Shown in pieces: positions 21,019 to 32,763 of a DNA stretch of 64,000 nt. The stretch's first letter is position 1, and each line of letters opens with the position of its first letter. The stretch is from Adiantum capillus-veneris (taxonomy: Eukaryota > Streptophyta > Polypodiopsida > Polypodiales > Pteridaceae). The translations under genes and the position numbers were made by a program. The DNA lies in the NCBI GenBank assembly GCA_014529385.2, contig CM043966.1, forward strand, positions 94,209,587 to 94,273,586. The letters are read 5' to 3'. The notes under the pieces were generated by a model. The model saw nothing but the letters and a program-made list of their open reading frames with translations. It made no database searches and was not told the origin of the DNA.

Positions 21019-24000
21019 GTATGCGGATTTTTTGTGTCGATTGAATGATGATCAGAACGTGCGTGCTCTCTTTGAAAGGGCATTGAGTGTCCTTCCTCCT
21101 GAAGAATCTGTTGAGGTACAAACTTTATTTGGCATTTAACGAGTGTGAAGGTCCTCTTTACATGTAAACACGAGCGTTTCTCTATCTTTCAGGTTTGGAA
21201 TCGTTTTGTGCTGTTTGAGCAAACATATGGAGATCTTTCAAGCATGTTGAAGGTGGGGGAGGATGCCCAGATTTCTAGTGTCCACTTTTGTCAAAGGTTA
21301 CCCTAGGAATGTCCTCATACTGTTCAGTTCTTTTTATGCCATAATCTTCTGCTGAGTTGTGTGTTTTAAAATATCTTACAACAAGTTAACAGCGAATGCT
21401 GTACTAGTGTACTGAGCAGTGCATGAAGCTTAGCACTAGACAAAAACATAGAAGGAATCCATTGAACTTAGAGAAAATTTTGACAGGATCAACTGGTCGC
21501 AACTCAGACCAAAACTTCACGATATGGACTTTGCATGTCTGCCATTTTTATTCAAAATCTCTTTGTCCTATATCTCTGGAGTCGTGAAAAAAATTTAGTA
21601 GGCTGAATTTTGATTTGATGCCTGCCTCATGTGTGTCTGTCGTTCGGAGCTGATGGTTGTATGATCTGGTAAATGACCACCATGAGTTTGGAACTTATTT
21701 TTTGTATAGGTGAATCTTGGCTTTTCCTGGATTCATATAGGTATATGTTCACCTTGCAGTGGACATCAAATTTCACGTTTTGAAGATTTTAACTAGTTGC
21801 TGGTGGGAAAGTGCTTTCTACCCTAAGTGGTGTATGCCCTTTACCTACCTTTTACTGGATTAATTCTTCAACCTAATGCATTTGTTTAGTGCTAGACTTC
21901 ATAATGGGTGAGTCTTCCCTGCAGCTCTGGGAGTCATGATAAAACTTGTACGTCGAACTTCATGGTGATGTATGCTTATGTGTGTTAGTCGGGTTTAGAG
22001 GATATATTAATACATTCACTATTGGGCAGTGATGATTTTCTCAGGTAATTGTGCTATTTAGTCAGTAGTATGCATGATTGATCTGATGGTCTACCATAAG
22101 TCTATAACTCGCACATTCAGGTATAGGTGAATCTGGGCTTTTTCAGGATTCATCTAGGTGTTAGGTGTGAAGGTTTTTAGTGTATGGATATATGACTGTG
22201 TGTGTTTAGCATTTTGTCTGTCTTGGCATTGCAGGTGCAGCAGAGGAGAAAAGATGCTCTCGTGCAGATTGGAGATGAAGGAGCAGCAATGGTAGAGAAC
22301 TCTTTGCAGCAACTTATTTCTCGCTATCGTTATCTGGATCTGTGGCCTTGCTCAGCACAAGATTTAGACCACCTTGCCCGACAACAGGTGCATGTCAGCT
22401 TTCTCTTTGTCCTATTTTCCCAAGCAAGCTATTTGTTAAAGTAAAAGACGGAGTTCAAATTAAATGCCTTCAGAGTGGATCCGTAAGTTTGCCTGCAAAT
22501 ATCACCGTTGCACTTCGATCTTCAGTCTATGAGATACTGACAAATGCTACTAAAGCTATCCTACACAGCTTAGGGGCTCTCAGAAGCAAACATTTGTGTC
22601 GGTAGAAAACTAGAGGAAGTGAACAGAGAAACTTATTAGCTGCCAGAACATGTGTCATGCATGGAACAGGGGAGAATTCCCCTTGTAAATCTAACTTGCT
22701 TGAGGGAAAAAACGTGGAAAACTCGTAAACAAAGGGCTAAAAGATGGGGGGTATTTTGAACTATCATATGCTTCTACATGCAAACCCAAACAAAGAAGCC
22801 GTACTTTCCATAGAGAAGAAGAGAAGGAACGTATAACGTTGTAGGAGCAATGCAAAGAGACAAATTAATCTGTACAAGAGGTCTTGAACTCAACACCTTG
22901 TACTCTAGAGAGAAATGGGTCGACTAACTCAATGAAGAGAAGCTCTGCACTCCTTATCTTCCATTCTGAGCCACGTGTGAAGGGGGGCTTGCCAACCTCT
23001 CTCTCCCCCCCCCCACACACATGAAGAGAGACTTCTATGCCGAGCTAAAACCCCATTTCCATCTGACTATAGAGAAGAGACACACTCTCAACCTCCACCA
23101 ACTAACAATGCAAGTTGGTTCCTCTCCTAAAGCTTGTACCCTTCACTCTAGCTCTGGCTAATTCTTCCCTCTTCTTCTTCAATAAAATGTTGTTGTAAGT
23201 CATGCGTTCATTACTCAAAGTGTCAATAGTCGGTAGCTACTATGTACTCATTTTGTGAATCGTAAATGCCATCCATGCACAGTGACACCTTGAAAATGCC
23301 AAGAACATGCTCTTTGCACGAGCATGGTGGACGTAGATGTGGCACTTTAAATCCTTCTTTTCCACCTACCAAAGTCCGGTGTAGTTCCAAACATTGAGGT
23401 ATATGGAACAAGTGCATCTTCATTTAGCCTTCATTCTAAATGTTGAAACAGGTAATGGCACAGAAACTGGCTGGAAAAGCAGGCAAGAATAACTCTCAGC
23501 AAGCTACCATAGTCACAGGAGGTAGGCAAAAAGCACTTCTCTGAACCACAAGTGGCATGTGTTGCCATTGAATTTCACCTTTGTTTGTGATCTAGCTGCA
23601 GCGAAGGGCACAGATGCCGCAGGATCTGCATCTGCTAATATTGTGCTTCCAGATGTCTCAAAGATGGTAGTATATGACCCAAGGCAGGCACCAGGTAAGG
23701 CTTTTACTAGTGTGTTGGTGGTCATGATACTGTTGTGTAGTTGGCTGCTTGATCTTCCTTTTTCAATGGCTGACCACTTAAACCCTTATTCATGGTATAT
23801 GCTGCAAGTATAGGAAGTGGAACCAGCGGACTACAAACAAGTGTCGGCGGACAACCATTACTTGGTTTGCAACTAGGGGGAGCACCTGGTGTTTTGCAGC
23901 AATCAAAGGGTGCTGCTCCATCTGGTATTGTGCGGCTCTACAAATTCAGTGTGCTTGCAATTGTGTGCTAGCAATTCAGGGTTGTTAATAGTATGGTGTG

Positions 24001-25818
24001 AAGCAGGTGTGCCCGGGCTTTTCGCGCCTGTTCGACCCCGAGCGCCCACAGCTCAGTTTTCCGCTTTTGTTCAACCATCTGTGGAGGGTTCAACGTCAGC
24101 ATCTGTTGAAGAGGCAGTCAAAGTTTTGCCACCTACTTTGGGCAACTTTTTAAGTCAGCTTCCAATTGTTGATGGTAGCAATGCAATCCTTAAAACTATT
24201 CAGCTTGCATCATCTAGTTATTGTGTAGCTGATAGCTGGTGCTTTTGTGACTCAGGTCCAACCCCCAACATTGAGATGGTGATGGCTGAGCTTTTACAAC
24301 TGAAGATTCCTTTAGATGTATCTGAGGTCTTGGGAACAGATTCTGACGGCGCATTTGTAGCGAAGGTAATAACAGGAGATACTAGAGGACAGACAGCTGG
24401 AAATGGTTTTGCAAAACCTGGAGCACGTAATATGGGTAACCTGAATGTTAGAGCAATGAAAGCTGATGGTCAAAAAAGAAAGGAGCTTGATAGTAAGCAT
24501 TCGCCCCCCTCTTCAAATCCATGACATAACAGAGTGATTGTAAAGCAGTTCTTGGTTGTGTCTTGCTTGGTGCAGACTAAGACTTTTCTCTAGCTGCCTG
24601 CCTGTGTGTGTGTGTGTGTGTGTGTGTGCGCGTGCGTGCAAATATGAAGAAGATTGTATTCAACAAAAATCAGCTTTTTAGAAAAGAAGTGTTTTATGGA
24701 ATTAAAATCAAATGCTTTTTGCAAAATTAGAAAAGCATACCAAAGCAAGAAAGAAAAAATCAATAGAAACAGCCCTGTGATTGAGAGAAAGAAGAGCCCT
24801 GCTTGGGAGGGAACACCTGTTTAGAAAGGAAAAATTTCTAGCAAGAGAATCAAGTTAGAGAGCAGAGAGAATCAGCACTTTCTAGGGAGAGCAAATCATT
24901 GCATGCTAGAACTCTTGCTATGGCCAGAGATGAGTAAAGGCCACCCCTTTAGGGAGAGTGTAGCTGTACCCGACAGATGGAAGTATGCAAATTCTAAATT
25001 CCATCACATTTTGCTACTGGTTATGAACTATATCCTTGGGTTTGAATCACAATCTGGAGGAAAATAGCCTTATTGCTTCAAAATTTGGTAGGATAGCTTT
25101 TGTAGGGAAGAGGGATACAAGCATACAAGGGCTCTTAATGGTTAGAGGAGGTCATTCTAAACAGAAATTTGAAGTGTTGTGGGTAGGTGTTAGGGTGGGT
25201 AGGCCCATTCTTAGGTCTTGGCTCAGGGCTAGTCAATGATGTTGTATGCTAGAGGTGGAAGATTTCTGGCGGACCCTGTTCAAAAGAGTGTGCTACCCTT
25301 GCTCTAATGGGAGAGCTGTGTAGAGAGCATTCACCAGCTTAGTTGATAGGCTCTTATCTATGATGACCTCTATGGCATCTCACATCTAACACTGGATCTC
25401 ACTCACGGCTATTTCATTTCTTGGAGATCATCAGTCAAATCCATATATCTGCACAGTGCAAGCCTTCTAAGGTGCAATTGTAAAAGCACGCCTCTTATTA
25501 GTTTTGTTAATTTTCCCTCATGTCAGCGAAAATATTTCTTGTATTTTCTTTATCACAGATGTAACATGAAATTTAAGAGACTCTAGCTTTACTCTTGTGG
25601 ATACGTCTTGCTGTGATATAATGCCATTTCATCTTGTTGTTTCAGGGCAAGAAGAGGAGGACAATGCCCCTGTGCAGAATCGGACTCCAGATGTCTTTAG
25701 ATTGAGACAATTGCAGCGAGCGCGTGCAGCAAAGAGTGGGCAAACAGTTGGAGGAGCAGGCTCAACTTCCGGTGGCAGTGGTGCAATAACAGGGGAACCA
25801 TCAGGAAGCTCTGGTTGA
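21019..25818 (+). CDS. CSTF77: CstF-77 (cleavage stimulation factor 77 kDa subunit), C-terminal nine exons
   Basis: Exons 21019-21115, 21193-21252, 22235-22387, 23452-23521, 23596-23694, 23814-23924, 24007-24174, 24256-24492 and 25646-25818 (TGA). All have GT-AG borders and join in phase to 388 residues. They begin in the last HAT repeats (YADFLCRLNDDQNVRALFER; FEQTYGDLSSMLK), pass RYRYLDLWPCSAQDLDHLAR and the Pro-rich linker, then LPPTLGNFLSQLPIVDGPTPN, and end in the conserved DVFRLRQLQRARAA tail. From family knowledge, CstF-77 is the nuclear scaffold of the pre-mRNA 3'-end cleavage complex, and its tail binds the CstF-64 hinge. No preceding HAT exon is visible in 1-21018, so the 5' part lies upstream. 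AATAAA at 26153-26158 is a likely polyadenylation signal. Confidence 0.93.
22826..22945 (-). mobile_element. Possible tRNA-derived SINE fragment, copy 2 (CstF-77 intron)
   Basis: The minus strand reads a GAGTTAGTCGACC segment (A-box-like), then GAGTACAAGGTGTT and GAGTTCAAGACC (B-box-like, GTTCAAGNCC). The order of blocks matches copy 1 at 13985-14084. No intact tRNA fold is evident. It sits in the intron between the third and fourth visible exons. Confidence 0.4.
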
Positions 25819-27190
25819 TTTACTATCTCAGGCTGATCGGACAAGAAAGAGGGCAGAAAGAAGGTTGTTGATTGGGAACTAAGGGATGAGAAAAGGATTG
25901 TGGGTGCTTCTAACATCAAGAGAAGGTTGGTATTAAGGCGACAAGGATGTACGTAGGTGCTCAGCTGGCAGTGTGAGCTTCAGGGAAAGACTATGAAGAT
26001 CAGGAAGAGTAGATGGAAATTGGGAGCACAAGTATGTGCTAATTTTGGAAGCATGTATATAAAAGAAGGCAGCAAGAGGAGATGCCCACTCAGAGCAAAC
26101 TCAACAGCATCACAAAAGGATAGACAGGCCCTTAGGTTATAAACAGAAATGTAATAAAACCATTCTTATTATGTGCTTGTGTGTGTAGATTTTGCTTGAC
26201 CCTGCAATGGGGCCCCATAGTTTTTTCAAACACCAAGCAAACATCCAGACCAGTACGGAAGTGTGAAAAGAGTTTGATCCAGACCCTCCAACCGAATCAA
26301 ATGTGGCCCTAATTTTTTTAGCATTGTACATGCATTTTGGAGCAATAAGCTCCAAAACGAGCATTGATGGAATAGAGTATTTACAAGCATCATGATAAAT
26401 TATGATATCCAACACTATGATACTATTATGTAATGAGGCACCGTGATTTTATCACTTGTTTCTTTGCTTTTTGGTATGCCCAAAAGGCAAAGCCCGCAAA
26501 GATGCCTTCTCTTTTTCTTCTCTGAAATGTTTCTTTTTTTTGGTTTGTGTCATGAAACTTGAAGCTCATCATTTGATTATGAAGAAAAATATGAGCTTGA
26601 TGAATTACCATAATAGGTGACCTAGGATGAATAATCTATGGACTTAAACTTGCAATTTAGCTCTATTAGTGTATATCTCAAAATGGGTGAAGTTTTTCTT
26701 TTTGTGGGATTTGTCTTTATGAATTATTAGCCTTGCAAATCCCGGCCGTTGCTCAAGTCTACGGGATGGGCGCCACATGGCCGTTCAACCCATGTTCAGA
26801 TGCTCTCTTTCGCTGCCTGGCGTTTTCGAAGCGTCCGTACTCTGGTTTACCTGCAACGCGTGGACGAGGGCGTTAATGCCTGAGATTTTTCTGTGCCGAT
26901 TGCGTAGGGGAGTCAGTGCAGTTTTAATGAGATTCGTAGGGATGGTGCATTGGCTGCGTTTCACAGGCTGTGAAGAAGACACGGTGGAGGTTGATGCATG
27001 GCATGGACAACACGGCGGCAGTTTCTGTAGCGCAGGAGGCAGATGGTGAAGTGCATGTGAGTGGGCACAGTGCTGCCAGGCCAAGTGTGAGGCTATTCGA
27101 TATTGTCGTCTGGGAGATGGCTGTGTGTATATTTAGTGTTGGTGTAGTTTTGTGTTGCAGTTGTGTTCAGAGATAGTAGTGGTTTCGAGA
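25819..27190. other. CstF-77 3' UTR and intergenic DNA
   Basis: About 330 bp of 3' UTR run up to AATAAA (26153-26158), with a GT-rich stretch (TGTGCTTGTGTGTGTAG, ~26173) just downstream as a likely cleavage context. From 26200 to 27190 I see no supported gene. Short open frames on both strands there have no family features. Confidence 0.6.
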
Positions 27191-27561
27191 ATGGCTTCAA
27201 ATTCTGATTTTGCAGAGAGTTTTAATGTTGATGACTGCACGAGTCTTGATGCCATGAGTACAAGTGAGGAGATGGACTTTGAGCAAGGTTTCCTACACCC
27301 GTGAATTTTACGTTACTTGAAGGATGTGATGATTACATGTGTTACCTTGATCTGTTATTTACAGTCTGTTGGTTGTTTTTCGCAGAGTTGAAGAAGGTTG
27401 CCGAGGGTTGTAGTGGAGGGAGCCATGCCGCATTGACTTCTGCTCGGACGCCATGCTCTAATCTCAGCCCGGCTCCGAGAGCTTGCAAGAGGGCTGCCCG
27501 AAACAGGGGAGGTGCTGGGAGGCCATTTTCTGCCGAGGGGAGTGGCAATGTGGGGGGGTGA
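27191..27561 (+). CDS. Possible two-exon start of an unrecognised gene
   Basis: ATG 27191 opens MASNSDFAESFNVDDCTSLD, an acidic start. A GT at 27288 and a T-rich AG acceptor at 27384-27385 join in phase (...EQ|ELKKVAEG...) to a basic, Ala/Arg/Cys-rich second exon. That exon reaches TGA at 27559-27561 or a strong donor GTGAG just before it. A further segment at ~27718-27978 (FIGRCHECGRVRVRSVLCVHF) could be a later exon. I recognise no family. It may be the 5' end of the OB-fold gene downstream or an unrelated remnant. Support is only the start codon, composition and splice signals. Confidence 0.25.
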
Positions 27562-27717
27562 GAAGCCAGTATATTTTCTTCTTTTTGTAAATCCCAAAAA
27601 AAATTTATGTTTTATGAGTTGCCGTAATGCTGTTTTTCACTACTCTCTGTTTTGGGCTGATTATCTCATTCAGCAGGGCTTTCCCAGTGTGCTCCTGGTT
27701 GCAATTGTAAGTGTGTC

Positions 27718-28210
27718 TTGATCTTGTGGAGGTCAGTTCAGGTGAATGATTTTGATTTCATTGGAAGGTGCCATGAGTGTGGGAGAGTGAGGGTTAGAAG
27801 TGTTTTATGCGTTCATTTTAATGCTGCTGTGAATTGCTGCGACGATTTAGCTTTGTTGAGGAGTTGTGATGCTGAGAGAATTGCTGCTCTGTCTGGATCT
27901 GTTTCTGTCATTAGGCTGCTTGCTCACGAACCATGCTATGTCAACCTCGCAACATCCCTGAGTTTGGAGTGTGCTTGATGTGCCGTTGTTCTGATGCGGT
28001 TGAAAGGCGTCATCCTGATTCAATAGAATCGATCACTTGGTAGTTATCTGAGGCTTTGGTACCTTCCTTTATGTTCACCACCTACGCTATGTTAAGCTTG
28101 CAACGTCCCAGAGTTTGGAGTGTGCTTGCTGTGTCGATGTACTGATGTGGTCGAAAGGCATCGTGTTGATTTGTTAGCATCAATCGCTTGTTGTGTGTAC
28201 GATCATTTAC
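27718..28210 (+). pseudogene. Cys-rich coding-like remnant with internal tandem duplication
   Basis: 27719-27978 is open and has paired cysteines (CHECG, NCCDD). A ~151-bp unit at ~27926-28076 is repeated at ~28078-28210. Read in the frame FGVCLxCRCxDxVER both units keep the C-x2-C-x-C pattern, while the open frame reads them differently, so a frameshift is likely. No family is recognised. This looks like a decayed gene or transposon ORF. Confidence 0.25.
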
Positions 28211-29140
28211 ATGCATGTTTCAAGTTGTGTGCCTGAGGTCACCACCCTATTTTTCCATCTTGAGAATGCTTACGATCTGGTAACCACCAGTGCATGGGTA
28301 AACTCTACCCTAGAAATATAGCATGCTGAGAAGAAGCTGCTACTGCCATAGAACTCCCTATGCCCATCCTCCCCCGCGAGCTCAGGCCCCCCATTTCCCT
28401 GTGGCTGCCCACCTGATTGCTCACTCGAGCTCTATGTGGTGCCTTTTGCATCGAAAGGAAGCACCTCTGTCATCAAGGCGTCTGTAAATCGTTGCATGCT
28501 CTTCATGGCGAGCTTGTTGCTACCTTTTCAGTAGATGGCAGAAGGCCCAAGCTGGATGAATGCTGGTAGGACCTTTGGCTTGGGAGTTGTTGCGGCAGGT
28601 CGATGTCAACTGTCTGATCTTTTTCGACCTTGAGAGATATGTTTGTTGCCTATAATGTCATGCATGCTTGAGCCACTGGAGACCACGGAAGCGTCGCTGT
28701 TGCGTGCAATAATTGTCCTCATCCCCATTGCCCACTATTTCATTCTTGAGAGGTTTGTCTGCTGCTTCTGATGTCGTACATGCTTGAGCCACTGGAGACA
28801 AGTCCCATGTACATCAAGTGATTGCTGGTTCTCAGGTACGACTTGCAAGTTCTGGAAATTGGCAGCCTGTTGTCCTGGTGAAGCCTCGTTTTGTTATAGG
28901 TGTATTGCTAAGGCTTAAAAGCATCAAAGCTCTTCTTGTGCTTTTTCCTCGTTCAAATTTGCCCCCTTAAGAGTTATGAACAAGTTCGTGCACAACCCTC
29001 TTTGGTGAAGGTGTGGATCTAGTTTTACTTACGAGGGCCGTGCACTAAATGGCTCGATGATTTGTATGGCTAGTGAAGTGTTGTTTAGGAGAGGATGCCT
29101 AGCAATCAAATACAAGAAAGCCAATGAGAATACAAGCGCC
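28211..29140. other. No supported gene; weak duplication
   Basis: No convincing ORF. A ~113-bp segment containing ATGCTTGAGCCACTGGAGAC occurs twice (around 28632 and 28745). The remainder is unremarkable. Confidence 0.5.
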
Positions 29141-29177
29141 AATTGTGAGTGACTGTGTTAGCTCCTTGCCACAATAA

Positions 29178-29354
29178 TCATGTTTGTTTTGTAGGTGTTG
29201 CAGTAGAGGTGGCCGTTGGTGGTAAGCAAACCCTGCCAGAAGTTCTCGCGCAAGCTCAAGCTGAGGTTGAGCCTATTTTGTCCCCTGTTGTGCCTACACA
29301 ACCTCGAGTAGAAGTTCGAGCTCCAACAATGGGCCAGTCCCAACACACACAAGT

Positions 29355-29388
<34 letters not shown>

Positions 29389-30747
29389 CAACAACTTCAA
29401 GTCGATGTCCAGCTTGCTAATGATGGTATGAACCTGGCTTTAGTGCCGTATGCAAGAGAGTTTCTCCCATTGCTGGTGATTTCTGAAATTGGTGAAGCTT
29501 CCCCCAAGTTCGCTATTGAGGGCAAGATACTGAATCTTTATGGCACATACAAAGTAGCATCCGATAAGTACAGTTCGTATTTGAAGCTTGACATTGTGGA
29601 CACAGTCTACAGACACTATACCTTTAGTGTTGTATGAGCCTTATATCACTCAATTCCAGGATAAGCTACACATTGGTGAGTACATAAGGGTAGAGAATCC
29701 CAGTGTCAGCCCAAAACTCGAGGGGATGGGGGTACATCGACTTGTTCTTTGCATGTCAATGCCTCAACATTGGTGATAAAAGTAGAACACATTCCACTAA
29801 CGGTATCTTTCTTTGCTGAGACTTCTACTAGATCCTTCTTGGAGGAAGCAATCAAATCATCATCGCAAGCAAATAGAGGAGCTACATTGGGTACTTTGGC
29901 GTTCGTTATTTCGCAAAACCTCCAATCCAAAGCAGGAGCGCAATTAGGGGAGCTTCTGGTTGCAGACGGGCCGTTACTTGATGATCATGCTGTGGTGAGT
30001 AGACTAGCTTTTTGTCGTTTGATTTTAAGTGACTATCGTGATCGGTTGTATAATGCTTCTGGTGTAGGTGAGCTTTGTAAACTCTCGCAAAGGTGATTGC
30101 ATGCAACTAATTGCTGATTTGGAATGAGAGGAGAATATGATGTGTGTGGCTCACAACATTGCTCCATTCAATGGTCGTGCCAACACAGTGTTGGTGCTTG
30201 ACATCATTGTCCTAGTCCCTGTTCGTAGTCCTCACTTGCTTCAACTCTGGTTGAAGTTTTGCAAGCCCAAACTGAAAGTTTAGGTTACGGTCGTGAGGTA
30301 CGTTTGCTGTGTATTGGTGTGCTTTCCTCAATTGTGTCTGCACTTAAAAATCTGAATGTAGTGGACCTTGCAGTTGGTTGGAACGTTGTGCTTTACCAAC
30401 ATCAACTCAGTTCTCTTGGAAAAGCAATGCCCACTTTGTAAATTGACAAAGGTTCACAAAAGTTCGCAAGGAGGATTCTGTGCTGCTTGTAATCCATTGA
30501 TATCACAACCATCCCAAAATTGGATGCACACATCACTAGTGACAATAATAGTGTTGTCAATGCTCAAATTGTTGGTTCTATGGTTGATGTTGTGCTTGGT
30601 TTTAAAGAAAGCTTCAAGGAGTTGTATACTAGAACTGTTGCAAATGCTCGAGACATCTTGGCGGCCACAAGCAGAGTAGGTGCTTTCAAGCTTAGTGTCA
30701 CAGGCCATGTAATAACGTTTGCACACCGCTCGAAGTTTGTTGAGTGA
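29178..30747 (+). pseudogene. RPA1-like OB-fold / zinc-ribbon gene, broken
   Basis: Coding blocks in order: a Pro/Gln linker with a poly-C run (29357-29386, poly-Pro); an OB-fold-like block (ISEIGEASPKFAIEGKIL, SSYLKLDIVD, then after a shift DTIPLVLYEPYITQF and IGEYIRVENPSV); a second block (VIKVEHIPLTVSFFAE); and a zinc-ribbon CPLC...CAAC (~30429-30493) leading to AHITSDNNSVVNAQIVGS. The last matches the layout of RPA1 DNA-binding domain C. Frameshifts near 29615, 29725 and 30500 and an in-frame TGA near 30127 break it. A GTGAGT...GTAG intron near 29995-30067 shows it is not a retrocopy. RPA1 binds single-stranded DNA, and Helitrons of plants often carry such a gene. Confidence 0.6.
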
Positions 30748-30976
30748 GGTTAGCTTACGCACATCCATTTGGTCTTTTGAGGCTACCCTTCTTTCAATCA
30801 CTCCTTTTTTAATATTGTGTGCCTCGTTGTATATATCTCCTTGGCCCATTAGTATGGTAGAGACTTTGCGAACCCTAAAGCCAGCTTGCTTTTTGCGTAG
30901 TTTGTATGTTCTCCCTTTTTGGCATGCCTTTGAGAACATTGTACACAAAATAAATTTGTAGCTTATTTTATGTAAG

Positions 30977-30977
<1 letters not shown>

Positions 30978-31018
<41 letters not shown>
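30978..31018. repeat. (TC)n microsatellite
   Basis: TC tract after GTAGCTTATTTTATGTAAGCC. A close variant of this lead-in (GTAGCTTATTGTATATAAT) precedes the tract at 31279, so the microsatellite and its flank are duplicated. Confidence 0.9.
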
Positions 31019-31024
<6 letters not shown>

Positions 31025-31273
31025 GGTCAGCAGCCTACAATTGATTTGAAATATATGTTGTTTAGGTGCAAACACAAGTTTCATGTGTTGTGTTCCTCCG
31101 CACCACTCAAAGTCAGTTACCTTCCACACAATCGCTTGTCAAATTAGCTTGAAGTTTGGCCTTTCTTCCGTAGCTTCATTTTTGGCACAATGTCCTCCTT
31201 TCTACTTAAACTTCATTATTTATGTCTGTCTTTGAAAGATTTGTATGTGAAACAAATCCGTAGCTTATTGTAT

Positions 31274-31278
<5 letters not shown>
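31019..31278 (+). repeat. Repeat unit flanking LINE E (copy on its 5' side)
   Basis: It starts AATTTTGG and contains TTAGCTTGAAGTTTGGCC, TTCCGTAGCT and TTTTTGGCACAATGTC. The same order occurs after LINE E at 36556-36740 (TTAGCTTGAAGTTAGACC, TTCCATAGCT, TCTTTGGTGCAAAGTC). Each copy directly follows a (TC)n tract. Confidence 0.65.
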
Positions 31279-31322
<44 letters not shown>

Positions 31323-31576
31323 TCCTAAGCGAGACATCCTACGCGGTGGTGTCCTATGCGAGCTGCTGTCCCATGCGACCTCCTACGCGAGTTGCTGTCC
31401 TACGCGAGTTATCCTACTCCGTTGTTGTCCTACGCGAGCAGGTCTCTCTCCCTCTGCAGTGGGACGCAGTCTCTCTCGCAACAACCTGCAGGCAGAGGCA
31501 GAGACAAATATCTCCTTCGTTAAAGTTTAAAGTCCCTCACCCTAGTATCCTACACCACATTTGTGGCTCGGGTTCG

Positions 31577-32736
31577 ATGGATCCGCCTACCGAAGGGGAA
31601 GGGCCGGGTGTAGATAACTACACCTGCCCAAAAAAAACGACGGCTACTTTCAAATGGAGAAACAGAGATACTGTACTATCACTAGGATCCTTACGAGTTG
31701 GGAAAACCTCCAGGATATATGATGAGCTACTGATGGAGAAGGTCCAGGTGATGCTCAAATTATAGCTAAACTATATGAGGGATGACATCAGGAAGGAAAT
31801 GCACACGAACGCTGAGAGCTACAGGAACTCCATGTATGGAGACATGATGAGAGAACTAAGGAGAGAGATCCGGGGGATACAGAATGAGGAAATTCCGATC
31901 GTGAAAACGGAATTATGAAACCTAATCAAGACCGAAGTAAATGTTAGAGAATGCGTTATGCAAAAGAAACTCGATGAGGCAGTAGCAAGTTTTGAAGCAT
32001 GGAGAACAAATATGGAAAAGCACATGGGGAAAAAGATGCAATAATCAAGGAGCTAAAAGGAGGACTTGCGGCTTGCAAATCTGCAACTAAGGAGAAGGGA
32101 GACGACCAACCTTTGGTGTTGAAGGAGCTCGAGGACATGAAGGATCAGATGAAAGCTCTACGGGAAGGAGATGAACAGAAATGGAAAACGGCATCTTCAT
32201 GGGCGGAACGTCTTGTTAAGACACAAGAAAAGGTTGACGAAGTAGAGAAATGGATTGAAGATGCGAAGAAAGGAAAGGCCCAGATGCCTGAGACCACACC
32301 TACCTCCACCATTATTAATATGACCATTGAGGAAGAGTAGAAAAGAAAGAATCGGGCTCTGCATGTGCGGGTCACAGGAGTCAAAGACAAAGAGAATGTA
32401 GATGAAGAAGTGAGGGAACTGCTACAAATCATGGGCATCACAGAGCCTACTCACACAAGTGCATGGAGAGTGGGCAAGAAAGGAATCGACGAGAAGGGAA
32501 ACGTAAAGGATAGGGCACTTATTCTCCGCTTCCCGAATATAGAAATAAGGAAAGAATTTCTAAAGTAGAGGCCAACTCTTAAGAAAACCGGTATTTTCCT
32601 GGGAGATGACCTTACATTGGCACAAGTGGCACACATGCAAGAGTTGATGCCAGAGATCAGGGCAGCAAGAGAAAAGGGGAAAATCGCCTTTTATAGAGGA
32701 GGGAAAGTAGTGGTTCTGGAAAAGCGCTCATCATGA
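31577..32736 (+). pseudogene. LINE E ORF1 (coiled coil plus RRM), with stops
   Basis: ATG 31577 starts MDPPTEGEGPGVDNYTCP. Stops at 31762-31764, 32338-32340 (CAA/CAG to TAG by comparison with C and D) and 32566-32568 (AAG to TAG), plus one shift before 31999, disable it. The coiled coil runs through 31999-32200. RRM-type parts are LHVRVTGVKDKEN, AWRVGKKG, LILRFPN and IFLGDDLTLAQVAHMQE. It ends at TGA 32734-32736, in frame with ORF2. Confidence 0.85.
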
Positions 32737-32763
32737 CGGTGCGAGACCTATGGGGCGATGCTC
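32734..32763 (+). promoter_or_regulatory. Candidate readthrough site, LINE E (TGA-CGG)
   Basis: TGA CGG TGC GAG ACC TAT GGG continues in the ORF1 frame into the endonuclease. GACCTATGGGGC can pair with GTCTCATAGGTC in its own 3' UTR (36471-36482) using G-U pairs. Unlike B and C, an in-frame ATG (32758) stands before the endonuclease, so internal initiation is possible here. Confidence 0.5.

Noticed and set aside
21019-25818. CstF-77 as a processed retrocopy
   Set aside because: Eight GT-AG introns are present and exons join in phase.
26777-27084. Overlapping ORFs on both strands near 26.8-27.1 kb
   Set aside because: No family features, no splice or start context; composition is not distinctive.
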